DNA of 54,160 nt, from NCBI GenBank assembly GCA_003142375.1, contig PLME01000023.1, positions 1-54,160 on the forward strand. Reading direction: 5' to 3'. This DNA comes from Dehalococcoidia bacterium (GTDB taxonomy: Bacteria > Chloroflexota > Dehalococcoidia > GIF9 > UBA5629). Made by a program: the position numbers and the translations under genes. Below the pieces are notes generated by a model. That model did no database searches. It was given only the letters and a program-made list of their open reading frames with translations, and was not told the origin of the DNA. The first letter of the stretch is position 1; every line of letters begins with the position of its first letter. Shown one piece after another: positions 26,363 through 34,291 of the stretch.

Positions 26363-27643
26363 ATGATGAATTTAACGGAACTTGAAGCTAAAACCACTGA
26401 AGAGCTTTTGGCCCTGGCAAAATCGCAGGGCCTGGAGAACTATGTTGACCTGAGCAGAGAAGATCTCATAACCAAGCTTGCCAATTTTGTGACGCCACCC
26501 GAACCACAGCCCGGTTTCTACATGGGACTGGGAGGCATACTTGAGATTATGGATGAGGGCTACGGCTTTTTAAGACAGGAAAGCTTGCTGCCCGGTCCCA
26601 ACGACGTTTATATCTCTAACTCACAGATCAGGCGGTTCGGCTTGCGCAACGGCGATACGGTGAGCGGGCAGGCCAGGCCGCCCAAGGAGGGTGAGAAATA
26701 TTGCAGCCTGCTGCGCGTTGAGACTGTAAACGGGCTCGATGCAGACCAGTCCAAAGGCCGTCCCCACTTCGGGCAACTGACGCCTACTTTCCCGGATAAG
26801 ATGTTCGACCTGGAAGGCAATCCCAAGAACCTCTCAGCCCGCCTGATCAACCTGGTGGCCCCCATAGGGCGCGGGCAGCGCGGCCTGATCGTATCACCCC
26901 CCAAAGCAGGCAAGACGCTTTTGCTTAAGAACATTGCTAATGCTATTACTGCCCAGTACCCCGATGTCCACCTCATGGTATGCCTCATCGGCGAGCGCCC
27001 TGAAGAAGTCACCGACATGAAGAGATCGGTCAAAGGTGAAGTCGTATCCGCCACATTCGACGAGCCGGTGGAAAATCACACCCGGGTGGCCGAGTTGGCC
27101 CTGGAGAGGGCCAAACGGCTGGCCGAGATAGGTAAAGATGTGGTTATCCTGCTGGACGGCATCACCCGCCTGACACGCTCTTATAACCTGGCTATGCCAC
27201 CCAGCGGCCGCACGCTTTCCGGCGGCATCGATTCGGTGGCACTCTATCCGCCCAAACGGTTCTTCGGCGCCGCCAGGAACATCGAGGAAGGCGGCAGCCT
27301 GACTATCCTGGCAACCTGCCTGGTCGACACGGGCAGCCGTATGGACGACCTGATTTATGAGGAATTCAAAGGCACGGGCAATATGGAATTGCATCTGGAC
27401 CGCAGGATGGCTGAGAAGCGCATCTTTCCCGCCATCGATATTATGCGCAGCGGGACCCGCCGCGAGGAACTGCTGCTGGGTGAAGCCACCGTCGCAAAGG
27501 TCTGGCTGCTCCGCCGCATGGTCAGCATGATCGCCGACGACTCCAACAACCCTACCGATGCTTCTGAACGTGTAATCGACCGCCTGTCCAAGACACAGAC
27601 CAACGCTGAGTTCCTGGCTACCCTTACTGCCAAAGATGTATAA
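26363..27643 (+). CDS. rho: Transcription termination factor Rho
   Basis: Rho is the hexameric RNA helicase that ends transcription at rut sites. The N-terminal helical Rho-N domain ([21 protein letters not shown]), the cold-shock-like RNA-binding domain ([14 protein letters not shown]), and the RecA-type ATPase are all present. Walker A is SPPKAGKT with Lys184, Walker B is [12 protein letters not shown], and the Q/R-loop region [18 protein letters not shown] is conserved. Length (426) is normal with no insertion. Two adjacent ATGs (26363, 26366) both fit GAGGTG at 26352-26357. Rho presence makes Rho-dependent ends plausible where no hairpin is seen in this window. Confidence 0.98.
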   Translation: MMNLTELEAKTTEELLALAKSQGLENYVDLSREDLITKLANFVTPPEPQPGFYMGLGGILEIMDEGYGFLRQESLLPGPNDVYISNSQIRRFGLRNGDTVSGQARPPKEGEKYCSLLRVETVNGLDADQSKGRPHFGQLTPTFPDKMFDLEGNPKNLSARLINLVAPIGRGQRGLIVSPPKAGKTLLLKNIANAITAQYPDVHLMVCLIGERPEEVTDMKRSVKGEVVSATFDEPVENHTRVAELALERAKRLAEIGKDVVILLDGITRLTRSYNLAMPPSGRTLSGGIDSVALYPPKRFFGAARNIEEGGSLTILATCLVDTGSRMDDLIYEEFKGTGNMELHLDRRMAEKRIFPAIDIMRSGTRREELLLGEATVAKVWLLRRMVSMIADDSNNPTDASERVIDRLSKTQTNAEFLATLTAKDV

Positions 27644-27761
27644 GATAAATTCCAAGTTATTTTAGCTTTGAGTTTGTTTGGAGCCTGGAATTTTAACGCT
27701 CTTGTTGCCTTTTAGCAAAATTGTGTTATCATAAGCGCAAATTAACCTGGAGGTACGTTAG

Positions 27762-29567
27762 ATGAAAGTAAAGGCCCTGGCAACTTTACTTGCTCTTTCT
27801 TTTCTATCTGCATTCATTATGCCAGTACCGGCCGCTGCAGATTCCCTCACGCTAGAACCAACGCAAGGGATAGTCGGCTCTGATGTCAAAATACCGGCCT
27901 TTTGTCAATATGGGGAGGGAGATTACTTCCTCTACTTCGGAGACAGCAATCAACTTATCACCCAGGGAACGGTGAGGACCAGCAGTTGCCAGCCGATTTA
28001 TTTTAAGGTACCAGAATCACCCAGGGGCAAGCACGTTGTAACACTCAAGGTTAATACCAAGACCTTTCAAAAGGAATATTCCACTCTGGGCTCCATTTCG
28101 CTTTCTGCTAAGAGCGGTACGGTGGACTCCACTATCTCCGTTCAAGGCCACGGCTTCGGAGCCGGGGAGACCGGCATAAAGATAATCTTCGATAGCAACG
28201 CCGTGGCGTCGGGCATCACCGCTAATGGCAATGGCAGTTGGATTTATACACTTAAAATACCGGACAGCAGCAAAGGGAATCACCCCATAACCGCCAGCGG
28301 CAGCACCACACCGGCCACGGAGGTCGGCAATCAAATCTTCACCGTTACGCCAACGATCAGCCTCAATCCCAGCTCGGGTTGGGTCGGCAGAGTGGTTAAC
28401 ATCTCCGGCCTGGGTTTCAGCAGCGCTGAAACCAATATCGCGGTTATATACGATAATATCCTGGTTAAATCCGGTATATCGGCCGATCTTACGGGAACGT
28501 GGCAGACATCCTTCTCAGTGCCCGCTTCGGCCCAGGGTTCACACATAGTTGATGCCAGGGGCGCAACGACCGGTATAGATGAGGTGCCCAACCTATCATT
28601 CACAGTCTCTCCCGGCATAAAAGTCGAGCAGTCTACAGGCAAGCTGGGCGAACCTATCAATGTGGGCGATATGCTTTTTGTGGAAGGGGTCGGCTTCCAG
28701 GAGAATGAGGCAAACATCCAGGTTACTTTCGACGGGATGCAGGTAGCTTCGAGCATTGTAGCCGATGCTCATGGTTCCTGGTCTTCCCAGTTTGCCGTGC
28801 CCTCCGCCACCAAAGGGGATCATACGGTGGACTCCTTCGGAGACGCCACTCATAGCGGCGATGTGACGGACTATATTATAGTCATTACGCCGCAGATAAC
28901 CATCAACCCCAACAGCGGCGCTGTGGGAGAGAATGCCGTGCTCACCGGCAGCGGGTTCGGATCCAGCCAGCCGCTATCCGTCTTTTATGATTCAGCCAAG
29001 ACCAGCACAAGTGGAACCACCGACGTAAAAGGCAGTTTCAGCATCGCTTTCAAGCCGCCGGCCAGCGGGGCCGGTACGCATGCTATTACGGTCAGCGACG
29101 CCTCGCACGCCAGCGGTTCAACGTCTTTTGCGGTGGAGTCAAATCCTCCGCCGGTGCCCAGCCCGATATCTCCGGAGGCAGGCGCTAAATTCAGCATGTT
29201 CGAGAGTAAACCGATAGACTTTAAATGGTCGGCTGTGGAAGACCCCAGCGGAGTTTTATATGCCCTTGAGATGAGCCAGAAAGCCGACTTCTCGGGCTCC
29301 GTAATACGCAAGGAGAACCTTGATAAACCTGAATATTCGCTGCCCGCCAATGAAAGGCCGGGCGCGGGTGAATATTATTGGAGGGTAAGGGCTATTGACC
29401 TGGCAGGCAATACCGGCGATTGGAGCCAGTCCCAAATTATGTCCATCTCAGGCTTCGATTTCCTGTGGATTATTTTCGTAGTTATAGGAGTGCTGGCAGT
29501 TGCAGCCGCAGTGGTCTGGCGTATACGGTCTATCAGCAAGCGCGGCGGCTGGTCTTCCGAGCAATAA
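27762..29567 (+). CDS. Secreted, membrane-anchored protein with tandem IPT/TIG-like repeats
   Basis: The 601-residue protein starts with a signal peptide (MKVKALATLLALSFLSAF, cleavage near PAAAD, residue ~26). Four or five Ig-like IPT/TIG repeats follow, each with a GSGFG- or GHGFG-type turn and a closing GSHIVDARG- or GDHTVDSFG-like strand (for example LSAKSGTVDSTISVQGHGFG, LNPSSGWVGRVVNISGLGFS, INPNSGAVGENAVLTGSGFG). A final Fn3-like module (YYWRVRAIDLAGNTGDWS) precedes one transmembrane helix (WIIFVVIGVLAVAAAVVW) and a basic tail. This C-terminal anchoring is like that of the proteins at 1-1500 and 12351-13322. GGAGGT (27749-27754) supports the ATG at 27762. Function unknown; likely a surface structural or adhesion protein. 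Confidence 0.83.
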   Translation: MKVKALATLLALSFLSAFIMPVPAAADSLTLEPTQGIVGSDVKIPAFCQYGEGDYFLYFGDSNQLITQGTVRTSSCQPIYFKVPESPRGKHVVTLKVNTKTFQKEYSTLGSISLSAKSGTVDSTISVQGHGFGAGETGIKIIFDSNAVASGITANGNGSWIYTLKIPDSSKGNHPITASGSTTPATEVGNQIFTVTPTISLNPSSGWVGRVVNISGLGFSSAETNIAVIYDNILVKSGISADLTGTWQTSFSVPASAQGSHIVDARGATTGIDEVPNLSFTVSPGIKVEQSTGKLGEPINVGDMLFVEGVGFQENEANIQVTFDGMQVASSIVADAHGSWSSQFAVPSATKGDHTVDSFGDATHSGDVTDYIIVITPQITINPNSGAVGENAVLTGSGFGSSQPLSVFYDSAKTSTSGTTDVKGSFSIAFKPPASGAGTHAITVSDASHASGSTSFAVESNPPPVPSPISPEAGAKFSMFESKPIDFKWSAVEDPSGVLYALEMSQKADFSGSVIRKENLDKPEYSLPANERPGAGEYYWRVRAIDLAGNTGDWSQSQIMSISGFDFLWIIFVVIGVLAVAAAVVWRIRSISKRGGWSSEQ

Positions 29568-29807
29568 CTCCTGGGCTTCCCAAATCTGAGCAGCTAATAT
29601 CTCCGCACCGGCCAGTTATTCAAATGGTGCGACCCACGGAGGTCGCAGCTTCCATGCCGGCGCCGGCTCCAAATGACCCTCTTGGCTCACTAAGGTTAGC
29701 CCGTCGTGCCTTGCCCCCGGAAGGCTCTTCTGTAAAACTTTATCAAGCTATCAAGATTGAGGCATATAACACCGTGTAAATAAATTGCGAGATGATGTTA
29801 AGAAATA
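29568..29807 (+). other. Intergenic region with two short structured elements
   Basis: No gene is convincing here. TGCGACC (29628-29634) pairs with GGTCGCA (29641-29647) over a six-base loop, and 29656-29667 is a perfect 12-base palindrome of GCCGGC units. No T-tract follows, so it is not a typical terminator, and it does not match a riboswitch that I recognise. A short + frame through it is judged to be non-coding. Confidence 0.4.
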
Positions 29808-30428
29808 GTGGACAATAGTACAGCCACCCTGAGCGCCGAAGACAAAAAGATCTGGGATGAGATCGTAAAAAAAGGGATGATTAACGCCATCACGGGACTA
29901 TCCCGGATGGTGCACAGGGATTTAGTCATAAATAATATTGAAGTGCGCCGTATGCCGGCCAGGTCTATGACGGCCCTATTCGGCGGCCCGGACCAGTTGG
30001 TGATAGGCGTTTATCTAACGTTTACGGGCGCCACCAACGGCCATATCCTGATGGCGCACGAGCCCTCAATCGCCTATAAAATCCTCGACCTCCTGATGGG
30101 CAGGAAGATCGGGACTTCAAAAAGCCTGGACGAGATGTCGAAATCGGCACTGGGAGAGATGGGCAACGTAACCAGCGCCTACTTTCTCAACGCTGTGGCC
30201 GACCACTTGCAGGTAACCCTGCATCCCTCTCCACCGGCGGTCATGATGGATATGGCGGGAGCCATAATGGATATGGCGCTGGCCTCGATTCTGCAAGAGC
30301 GTGACGATGTATTTATGGCCCGTACATCCTTCGGTTTGAGTGACCGCACGATCGAAGGCAATTTCCTCATCATGCCCAATGCCAGCTTCCTCAACCTGCC
30401 GCTGGCCCCGCCTTTGAGCGTGCATTAG
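29808..30428 (+). CDS. CheC/CheX-type phosphatase-like protein
   Basis: The 206-residue protein (GTG start at 29808, weak ribosome site) resembles the CheC/CheX/FliY family that dephosphorylates CheY-P. The ALGEMGNVTSAYFLNAVAD helix holds the E-x-x-N catalytic signature as Glu117 and Asn120. The first half has VGVYLTF-like strands (IGVYLTFTGATNGHILMA) typical of the fold. The pseudo-repeated second E-x-x-N helix of CheC is not preserved (MDMAGAIMDMALASI there), so a single active site is expected, as in CheX. No flagellar, CheA, CheY or receptor genes are in the window, so the partner response regulator is unknown. It precedes the tubulin-like GTPase by 227 bases. Confidence 0.78.
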   Translation: MDNSTATLSAEDKKIWDEIVKKGMINAITGLSRMVHRDLVINNIEVRRMPARSMTALFGGPDQLVIGVYLTFTGATNGHILMAHEPSIAYKILDLLMGRKIGTSKSLDEMSKSALGEMGNVTSAYFLNAVADHLQVTLHPSPPAVMMDMAGAIMDMALASILQERDDVFMARTSFGLSDRTIEGNFLIMPNASFLNLPLAPPLSVH

Positions 30429-30568
30429 ATGTGACCCCGCGGTCGCAAGGTGGGCAATTGCCACTTTGGGCCACCAATATATTATAATCAATAGATGTGT
30501 AGTTCAGGAATACTGCGATCTACCTCAAAACAGATGAGCATAGGCTAGCCCACAGCAGCTATAAAACC

Positions 30569-30595
30569 TTGACAAATGAATGCGATGGCTATAAT
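30569..30595 (+). promoter_or_regulatory. Promoter upstream of the tubulin-like GTPase
   Basis: Perfect TTGACA (30569-30574) and TATAAT (30590-30595) hexamers are separated by 15 bases, shorter than the optimum of 17. The gene starts at 30656 with GAGGT (30642-30646) as ribosome site. The rest of the 227-base gap, 30429-30655, holds no gene that I can support. Confidence 0.55.
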
Positions 30596-30655
30596 ATGTT
30601 TTAAATTTAAGATTGACTACTATTTTTAAATATAAAAAAGCGAGGTAAAACAAGA

Positions 30656-31837
30656 ATGAAATTAATGGTTATCGGGCTGGGGCAGTGTGGCTCCCGCGTA
30701 GCCGACGAGTTTGCCCGCCTGGGGCTGCGTGCCCGCTCTGATAGGGGCACCACCATCATCACGGGTACCTTTGCTGTCAACACGGACCAGACTGACCTGA
30801 CCGGATTATCCCATATAGGCTCCGATTATATGCACCGCATTCTGATCGGCGGCCGCAAGACCTGGGGACACGGCGTAGGCAAGGTCAATGAGATGGGCGC
30901 CGAGCTGGCCAGGGAAGACGGCGACAAGGTCATCGATGCCGTCAGGACATCACCACTTTTCTACCAGACGCATGCTTTCATGCTGGTGGCCGGCACCGCC
31001 GGCGGCACCGGCTCGGGTGCAATATCGATCATCGCCCAGATGCTCAAGGAACGCTATATCGGCAAGCCCGTTTATGCCCTGTGTGTGCTGCCCTTCGAAC
31101 ATGAAGAGGTGGCCGAGTTGAGAAGCGTATATAACACCGCCACCTGTTTGAAATCTATCCACTCCATCGCAGACGGTGTATTCCTGGCCGACAACCAGCG
31201 CTATGTGCGCAAGGATGCCAGCCTGGCCATGAACCTTATCAGGATCAACCGCCAGATAGTCGACCCGTTCTACGATTTGATGTGCGCCGGCGAGGTCACT
31301 CACCAGCGCTCAGTGGGCGCCAAGACCATGGACGCCGGTGATATCATGCAGTCCATCGACGGCTGGACGGCTATCGGTACCGGCAAGACCGATGTCCCTC
31401 GCGGCTTCCGCTTCCCATGGGAGATGTCCAAGGTCAACTTCCGCGAGAAGGGCAGCGAGACGCTGCGAGCCATGCAGGCCATGGACGCTGCTGTCAGCGA
31501 GCTTTCCATCGCCATCAATCCAGAAGATTCGGGACGCGCCCTTTACCTTTTGGCTGCTCCTTCCAGGGAGATGAGCATGGATATCGCCAAAGGCCTGGGC
31601 GATTACCTGCGCGAGCTTGCCGAGAACGCGGTCATACGAGCCGGTGACTTCCCCAGGGAAAAAGGCTCGGTGGACGTGACCATCCTCTTCTCGCAGCTTG
31701 CCTTCGTGCAGAAGATCAGGGACTATTACGATAGGGCCTCGGCCTTCGCCATGACGCAGAAGGACCGCTTGAAGGAAACCACGGGCCGCCTGCGCGACAT
31801 GGAAGACGCCGCCAAAGGCCTGCCCAGCCTTATCTAG
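30656..31837 (+). CDS. Divergent FtsZ/tubulin-superfamily GTPase
   Basis: The 393-residue protein opens with MVIGLGQCGSRVADEF (T1-like nucleotide loop) and has the tubulin signature as GTAGGTGSGA at 113-122, where canonical FtsZ has GGGTGTGA. The T3-region NTDQTDL (42-48) also fits. The usual FtsZ T7 loop (NxDFAD) is not seen; the equivalent region may be IVDPFYDLMCAGE. The C-terminal FtsZ peptide that binds FtsA/ZipA is absent, and the chain ends in charged helices. These features point to a CetZ/TubZ-like or lineage-specific tubulin rather than the cell-division FtsZ. It stands alone between its own promoter and terminator. GTP-dependent filament formation is expected from the family; its cellular role is unknown. 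Confidence 0.82.
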   Translation: MKLMVIGLGQCGSRVADEFARLGLRARSDRGTTIITGTFAVNTDQTDLTGLSHIGSDYMHRILIGGRKTWGHGVGKVNEMGAELAREDGDKVIDAVRTSPLFYQTHAFMLVAGTAGGTGSGAISIIAQMLKERYIGKPVYALCVLPFEHEEVAELRSVYNTATCLKSIHSIADGVFLADNQRYVRKDASLAMNLIRINRQIVDPFYDLMCAGEVTHQRSVGAKTMDAGDIMQSIDGWTAIGTGKTDVPRGFRFPWEMSKVNFREKGSETLRAMQAMDAAVSELSIAINPEDSGRALYLLAAPSREMSMDIAKGLGDYLRELAENAVIRAGDFPREKGSVDVTILFSQLAFVQKIRDYYDRASAFAMTQKDRLKETTGRLRDMEDAAKGLPSLI

Positions 31838-31858
31838 TACTGATCGCCAGATAACAAG

Positions 31859-31892
31859 AGGGGAGCAACAGCTGTTGCTCCCCTTTCTTTTT
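31859..31892 (+). terminator. Rho-independent terminator after the tubulin-like gene
   Basis: 31859-31884 is a perfect inverted repeat of 13-base arms (AGGGGAGCAACAG and its complement), followed by TTCTTTTT. The innermost bases will form the loop. Confidence 0.92.
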
Positions 31893-32121
31893 ATGGCAGT
31901 TTGAGATGTCTTAATTGATATTACTGACTGACCGCTTTCTTTAGCTCTGCAAAACCTGTAACGGCAGGGTGCCGGACGGCTCCTTCCCGGTATGAAGGAT
32001 CGAAAAGGGTAGTCAGCAGCCCCAAATTCAAAACTCCAATAATTCGTAATTAGAATTTAGAGTTTATTTAGGATTTAGTGCTTAGAGTTTAGATCTTAGG
32101 GTTAGAGTTTCCCCAAAAGGG
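31893..32121. repeat. A/T-rich intergenic region with degenerate short repeats
   Basis: No gene is visible. From about 32020 to 32110 the strand carries repeated TTAGAGTTTAG-like units, including GCTTAGAGTTTAG at 32080-32092 and CAAAACTCCAAT at 32029-32040. Both reappear in the same orientation at 37115-37127 (exact) and 37066-37077 (one mismatch), on the other side of the terminase/HD-GYP block. Confidence 0.5.
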
Positions 32122-33492
32122 TTATTCTCTATAGATTCCCCAGGCCTTCCTGGGGGCCAGCCTGGAAGCGGCCTCCACGCACAGGGCCAGGCTCATCAGG
32201 TAATCGTCGTGGCCTTCCGCTGGATCGACGTAGAAATTGATGGTCTGGTTGGGGCGGCAGACGTCCCGTGCTCTCTCCAGTTCGAACATCAGCTCACGAT
32301 ACTCATCCGACCCGTCGCCCGCATAAAGCTTCAGCCGACCGGAGTTTACGGCCGCCAGCAGGTTAAAACCCAGGGTCGACTTGGAGACCTGCGAAAACTT
32401 GAAGGGCGTAACCCGGTTCCCCAACGCATGGCGCAGGAAAGAGGCCACCGGCTCTCCTACACCGGTTGCATCCACCACGATGCGGCTGCATCCCCAGGTA
32501 CTCTTAAGTATATCCGCCATCTGGCGATACAGGGCGGGATGCTTTTTACCCACCCAGCAATAATGTTCCACCACATTTATAAAAGGTTCTTTAACAGCTT
32601 CGTCTTCAGCAGGAAAACCGATCTCTGCCACGGTTATGACGGTAGCATCCCGGCCTCCCACCGTGAGCTCCAGATCTTCGGTGACCTCGGCTTCACCCGC
32701 CAGGTCTATTCCAGCCACGTACAATCTATCTTTAGCCTGTCTGCGCCTCAGCCTGGAATGCGCCCCCTGCAATTGGGCCAACTGCGAGCGTGATAGGAAA
32801 CCGCCTCCGCTGCGGATGGGAAGAAGCGCGTACTGGCTGCGAAAGAGCGGGTGGTCCTCGCCCAGCCTGGCACGTTCCGCCTCTACGAAATCGAGGTAGC
32901 CGGGGTTATGTCTGGCCACGTCCTGCCAGTCGAACCGGAAATGCCTCTTGATGCCGTCCTTTTTCTCAAGCTCGATGTTGGACAGTTTGGTCTGCTCGAG
33001 CAGCGTGCTGTCGTCCCAGGTGGTGCCATAGTGGACCGTAGTGGCATTGGTGGATGAGGCCATGGGACGGAACTCCTTGGTATATTTATCTTTGTTTACA
33101 TCCTGAGACTCATCGATCTCCAGCAGGATATCAGCCGTATGGCCCACCACCGAGGATGACTCCTCGGCAGATAGAAATATCTGACTTGCCGCCCCCAGCC
33201 TGATGATGTATCCCATCTCGGTAGTCCACAGGCCGTCGAAGCCAAAATCATCCAGCCTCTGCTTGAGCCGCATCATGGATATGACGGTCTGGGGCTTGAA
33301 AGTGGGCGAACATTTCACGGCGCTGCCGCCGCCGGCCATGAACATGGTGAGCAGCATGACCTCGATGTGTGCGGAAAGCTCGTTTTTTCCGCCCTGTCGG
33401 GCTATTTCTACCGAGAAAGTAAGCCCGCGGCATCTCTGTATACTATCCAGTACGGCACGGGCAATTTCGAGCTGATAGGGCCGTAAATGCAT
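32122..33492 (-). CDS. Phage terminase large-subunit-like protein (orphan)
   Basis: TerL proteins are ATPase-nucleases that package phage DNA. The 456-residue protein has an adapted Walker A (ARQGGKNELS, Lys36), Walker B with catalytic Glu (ILLEIDES, 122-129), and a C-terminal RNase H-like nuclease domain with acidic motifs GIDLAGE, VVDATGVGE and GHDDYLMSLAL. ATPase and nuclease signatures all look intact. The ATG at 33492 begins MHLRPYQLEIARAV, a common TerL N-terminus. No portal, capsid, protease or tail gene is nearby; only two short proteins lie upstream on the same strand. It could be a prophage remnant, a satellite, or a domesticated copy. A fold-back repeat separates it from the small upstream genes. 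Confidence 0.87.
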   Translation of the reverse strand: MHLRPYQLEIARAVLDSIQRCRGLTFSVEIARQGGKNELSAHIEVMLLTMFMAGGGSAVKCSPTFKPQTVISMMRLKQRLDDFGFDGLWTTEMGYIIRLGAASQIFLSAEESSSVVGHTADILLEIDESQDVNKDKYTKEFRPMASSTNATTVHYGTTWDDSTLLEQTKLSNIELEKKDGIKRHFRFDWQDVARHNPGYLDFVEAERARLGEDHPLFRSQYALLPIRSGGGFLSRSQLAQLQGAHSRLRRRQAKDRLYVAGIDLAGEAEVTEDLELTVGGRDATVITVAEIGFPAEDEAVKEPFINVVEHYCWVGKKHPALYRQMADILKSTWGCSRIVVDATGVGEPVASFLRHALGNRVTPFKFSQVSKSTLGFNLLAAVNSGRLKLYAGDGSDEYRELMFELERARDVCRPNQTINFYVDPAEGHDDYLMSLALCVEAASRLAPRKAWGIYRE

Positions 33493-33557
33493 GTTTTACT
33501 AAATCCGGAGATGCGACCAGTTAAAAACTCCAAATTGTTTGGAATTTCCCCGATTGA

Positions 33558-33674
33558 GTTCTAATGTCATTGCGAGCGAAGCGAAGCAATCCCTCGAACG
33601 AAGGTAAATAGCTTGACTTGATGCTATGGGATTGCCACGGCATTACATGCCTCGCAATGACATAATATTAGAAC
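33558..33674. repeat. Fold-back (MITE/REP-like) repeat element
   Basis: The arms 33558-33576 (GTTCTAATGTCATTGCGAG) and 33651-33674 are inverted copies; the right arm carries an extra five bases. A second inner pair, GCAATCCC (33586-33593) and GGGATTGC (33628-33635), lies inside, so the whole 117-base unit can fold into one long hairpin. The GCGAGCGAAGCGAAGCAATC motif resembles dispersed intergenic repeats known from several anaerobic bacteria (from memory). No open frame is present. Confidence 0.8.
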
Positions 33675-33698
33675 TTGGTTTTTGGAATACAATATCGC

Positions 33699-34025
33699 TT
33701 ATTTTATAAATGCCTTAACCCCCAGGGGAATGGCCAGCTCCGTCAGGACCCTGGCGATGGCTTCCCGGAGGCATTTTTTCTGCTCTTTGGAGATGCTGTA
33801 GCGAACCTTGACCAGATTGGCGATGGTATTGGCGGTCTTAAGGTGCAGCTCACACTTCTCCGGCTCGTCCCTGAGCAGGTCACGAAGCTTAAGGCGCAAC
33901 ACAGCAATCTCCTGATCGAGGCCGTCAACACCACCCGCCTCCTCCAGCATCAGCCCGGCGGTCTCATCCAGGGCGGGACCGTAGAACCCGCGCTTTACTT
34001 CCTTTCTTTCTCGCTTTTTTACCAT
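33699..34025 (-). CDS. Small charged helical protein upstream of the terminase
   Basis: The 108-residue protein is helical and highly charged, starts MVKKRERKEVKRGFYG and contains EEAGGVDGLDQEIAVLRLKLRDLL and an ANTIANLVKVRYSISKEQ segment. This heptad-like helical content and its position just upstream of a large terminase subunit make it a candidate terminase small subunit or packaging accessory, but no family motif proves this. The ATG at 34025 has no clear ribosome site. It overlaps the end of a further small frame at 33964-34116 in another phase. Confidence 0.55.
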   Translation of the reverse strand: MVKKRERKEVKRGFYGPALDETAGLMLEEAGGVDGLDQEIAVLRLKLRDLLRDEPEKCELHLKTANTIANLVKVRYSISKEQKKCLREAIARVLTELAIPLGVKAFIK

Positions 34026-34116
34026 GTTTTTTTACTTTGACCAGCCCGTATACGATGGCATAGGCTGCGGCATCATACATCTGACGTTCGAGCGCAAACT
34101 TCAACAGCTCCACCAT
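33964..34116 (-). CDS. Possible 50-residue small protein
   Basis: An ATG at 34116 opens a short frame with a hydrophobic/amphipathic start (MVELLKFALERQMYDAAAYA) and a Lys/Arg-rich end (KKHGKKARKKGSKARVLRSR). It overlaps the next small gene by 62 bases in a different phase. A coherent N-terminal helix suggests it may be real or the remains of a slightly longer gene. Nothing identifies its function. The remaining bases up to 34291 hold no recognised element. Confidence 0.3.
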   Translation of the reverse strand: MVELLKFALERQMYDAAAYAIVYGLVKVKKHGKKARKKGSKARVLRSRPG

Positions 34117-34291
34117 GATACATTTATATTAGTACGTTTGTTCTAGTTTAGACAATGAAAAGGTGTCGTGTTTCCCGTGTGAAGCTGGTCATTTGCCTTT
34201 ATGTCAATTATTTGGCTAATATAAGAAATGGCACCAAATATAACCAGCAAACCTGTTCTCCTCACTTTAGCCTGAGGCTGGAGATGAGAAA

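Noticed and set aside
29568-29807. Riboswitch in the gap before the CheX-like gene
   Set aside because: Hairpins are present, but I could not match the conserved bases of c-di-GMP, cobalamin, FMN or other common riboswitch classes.
29808-31837. Complete chemotaxis or division operon around the CheX-like and tubulin-like genes
   Set aside because: The two genes have separate promoters, and no other chemotaxis or division gene is present.
32209-32793. 194-codon plus-strand frame opposite the terminase gene
   Set aside because: The minus strand carries all TerL motifs; this frame has none.
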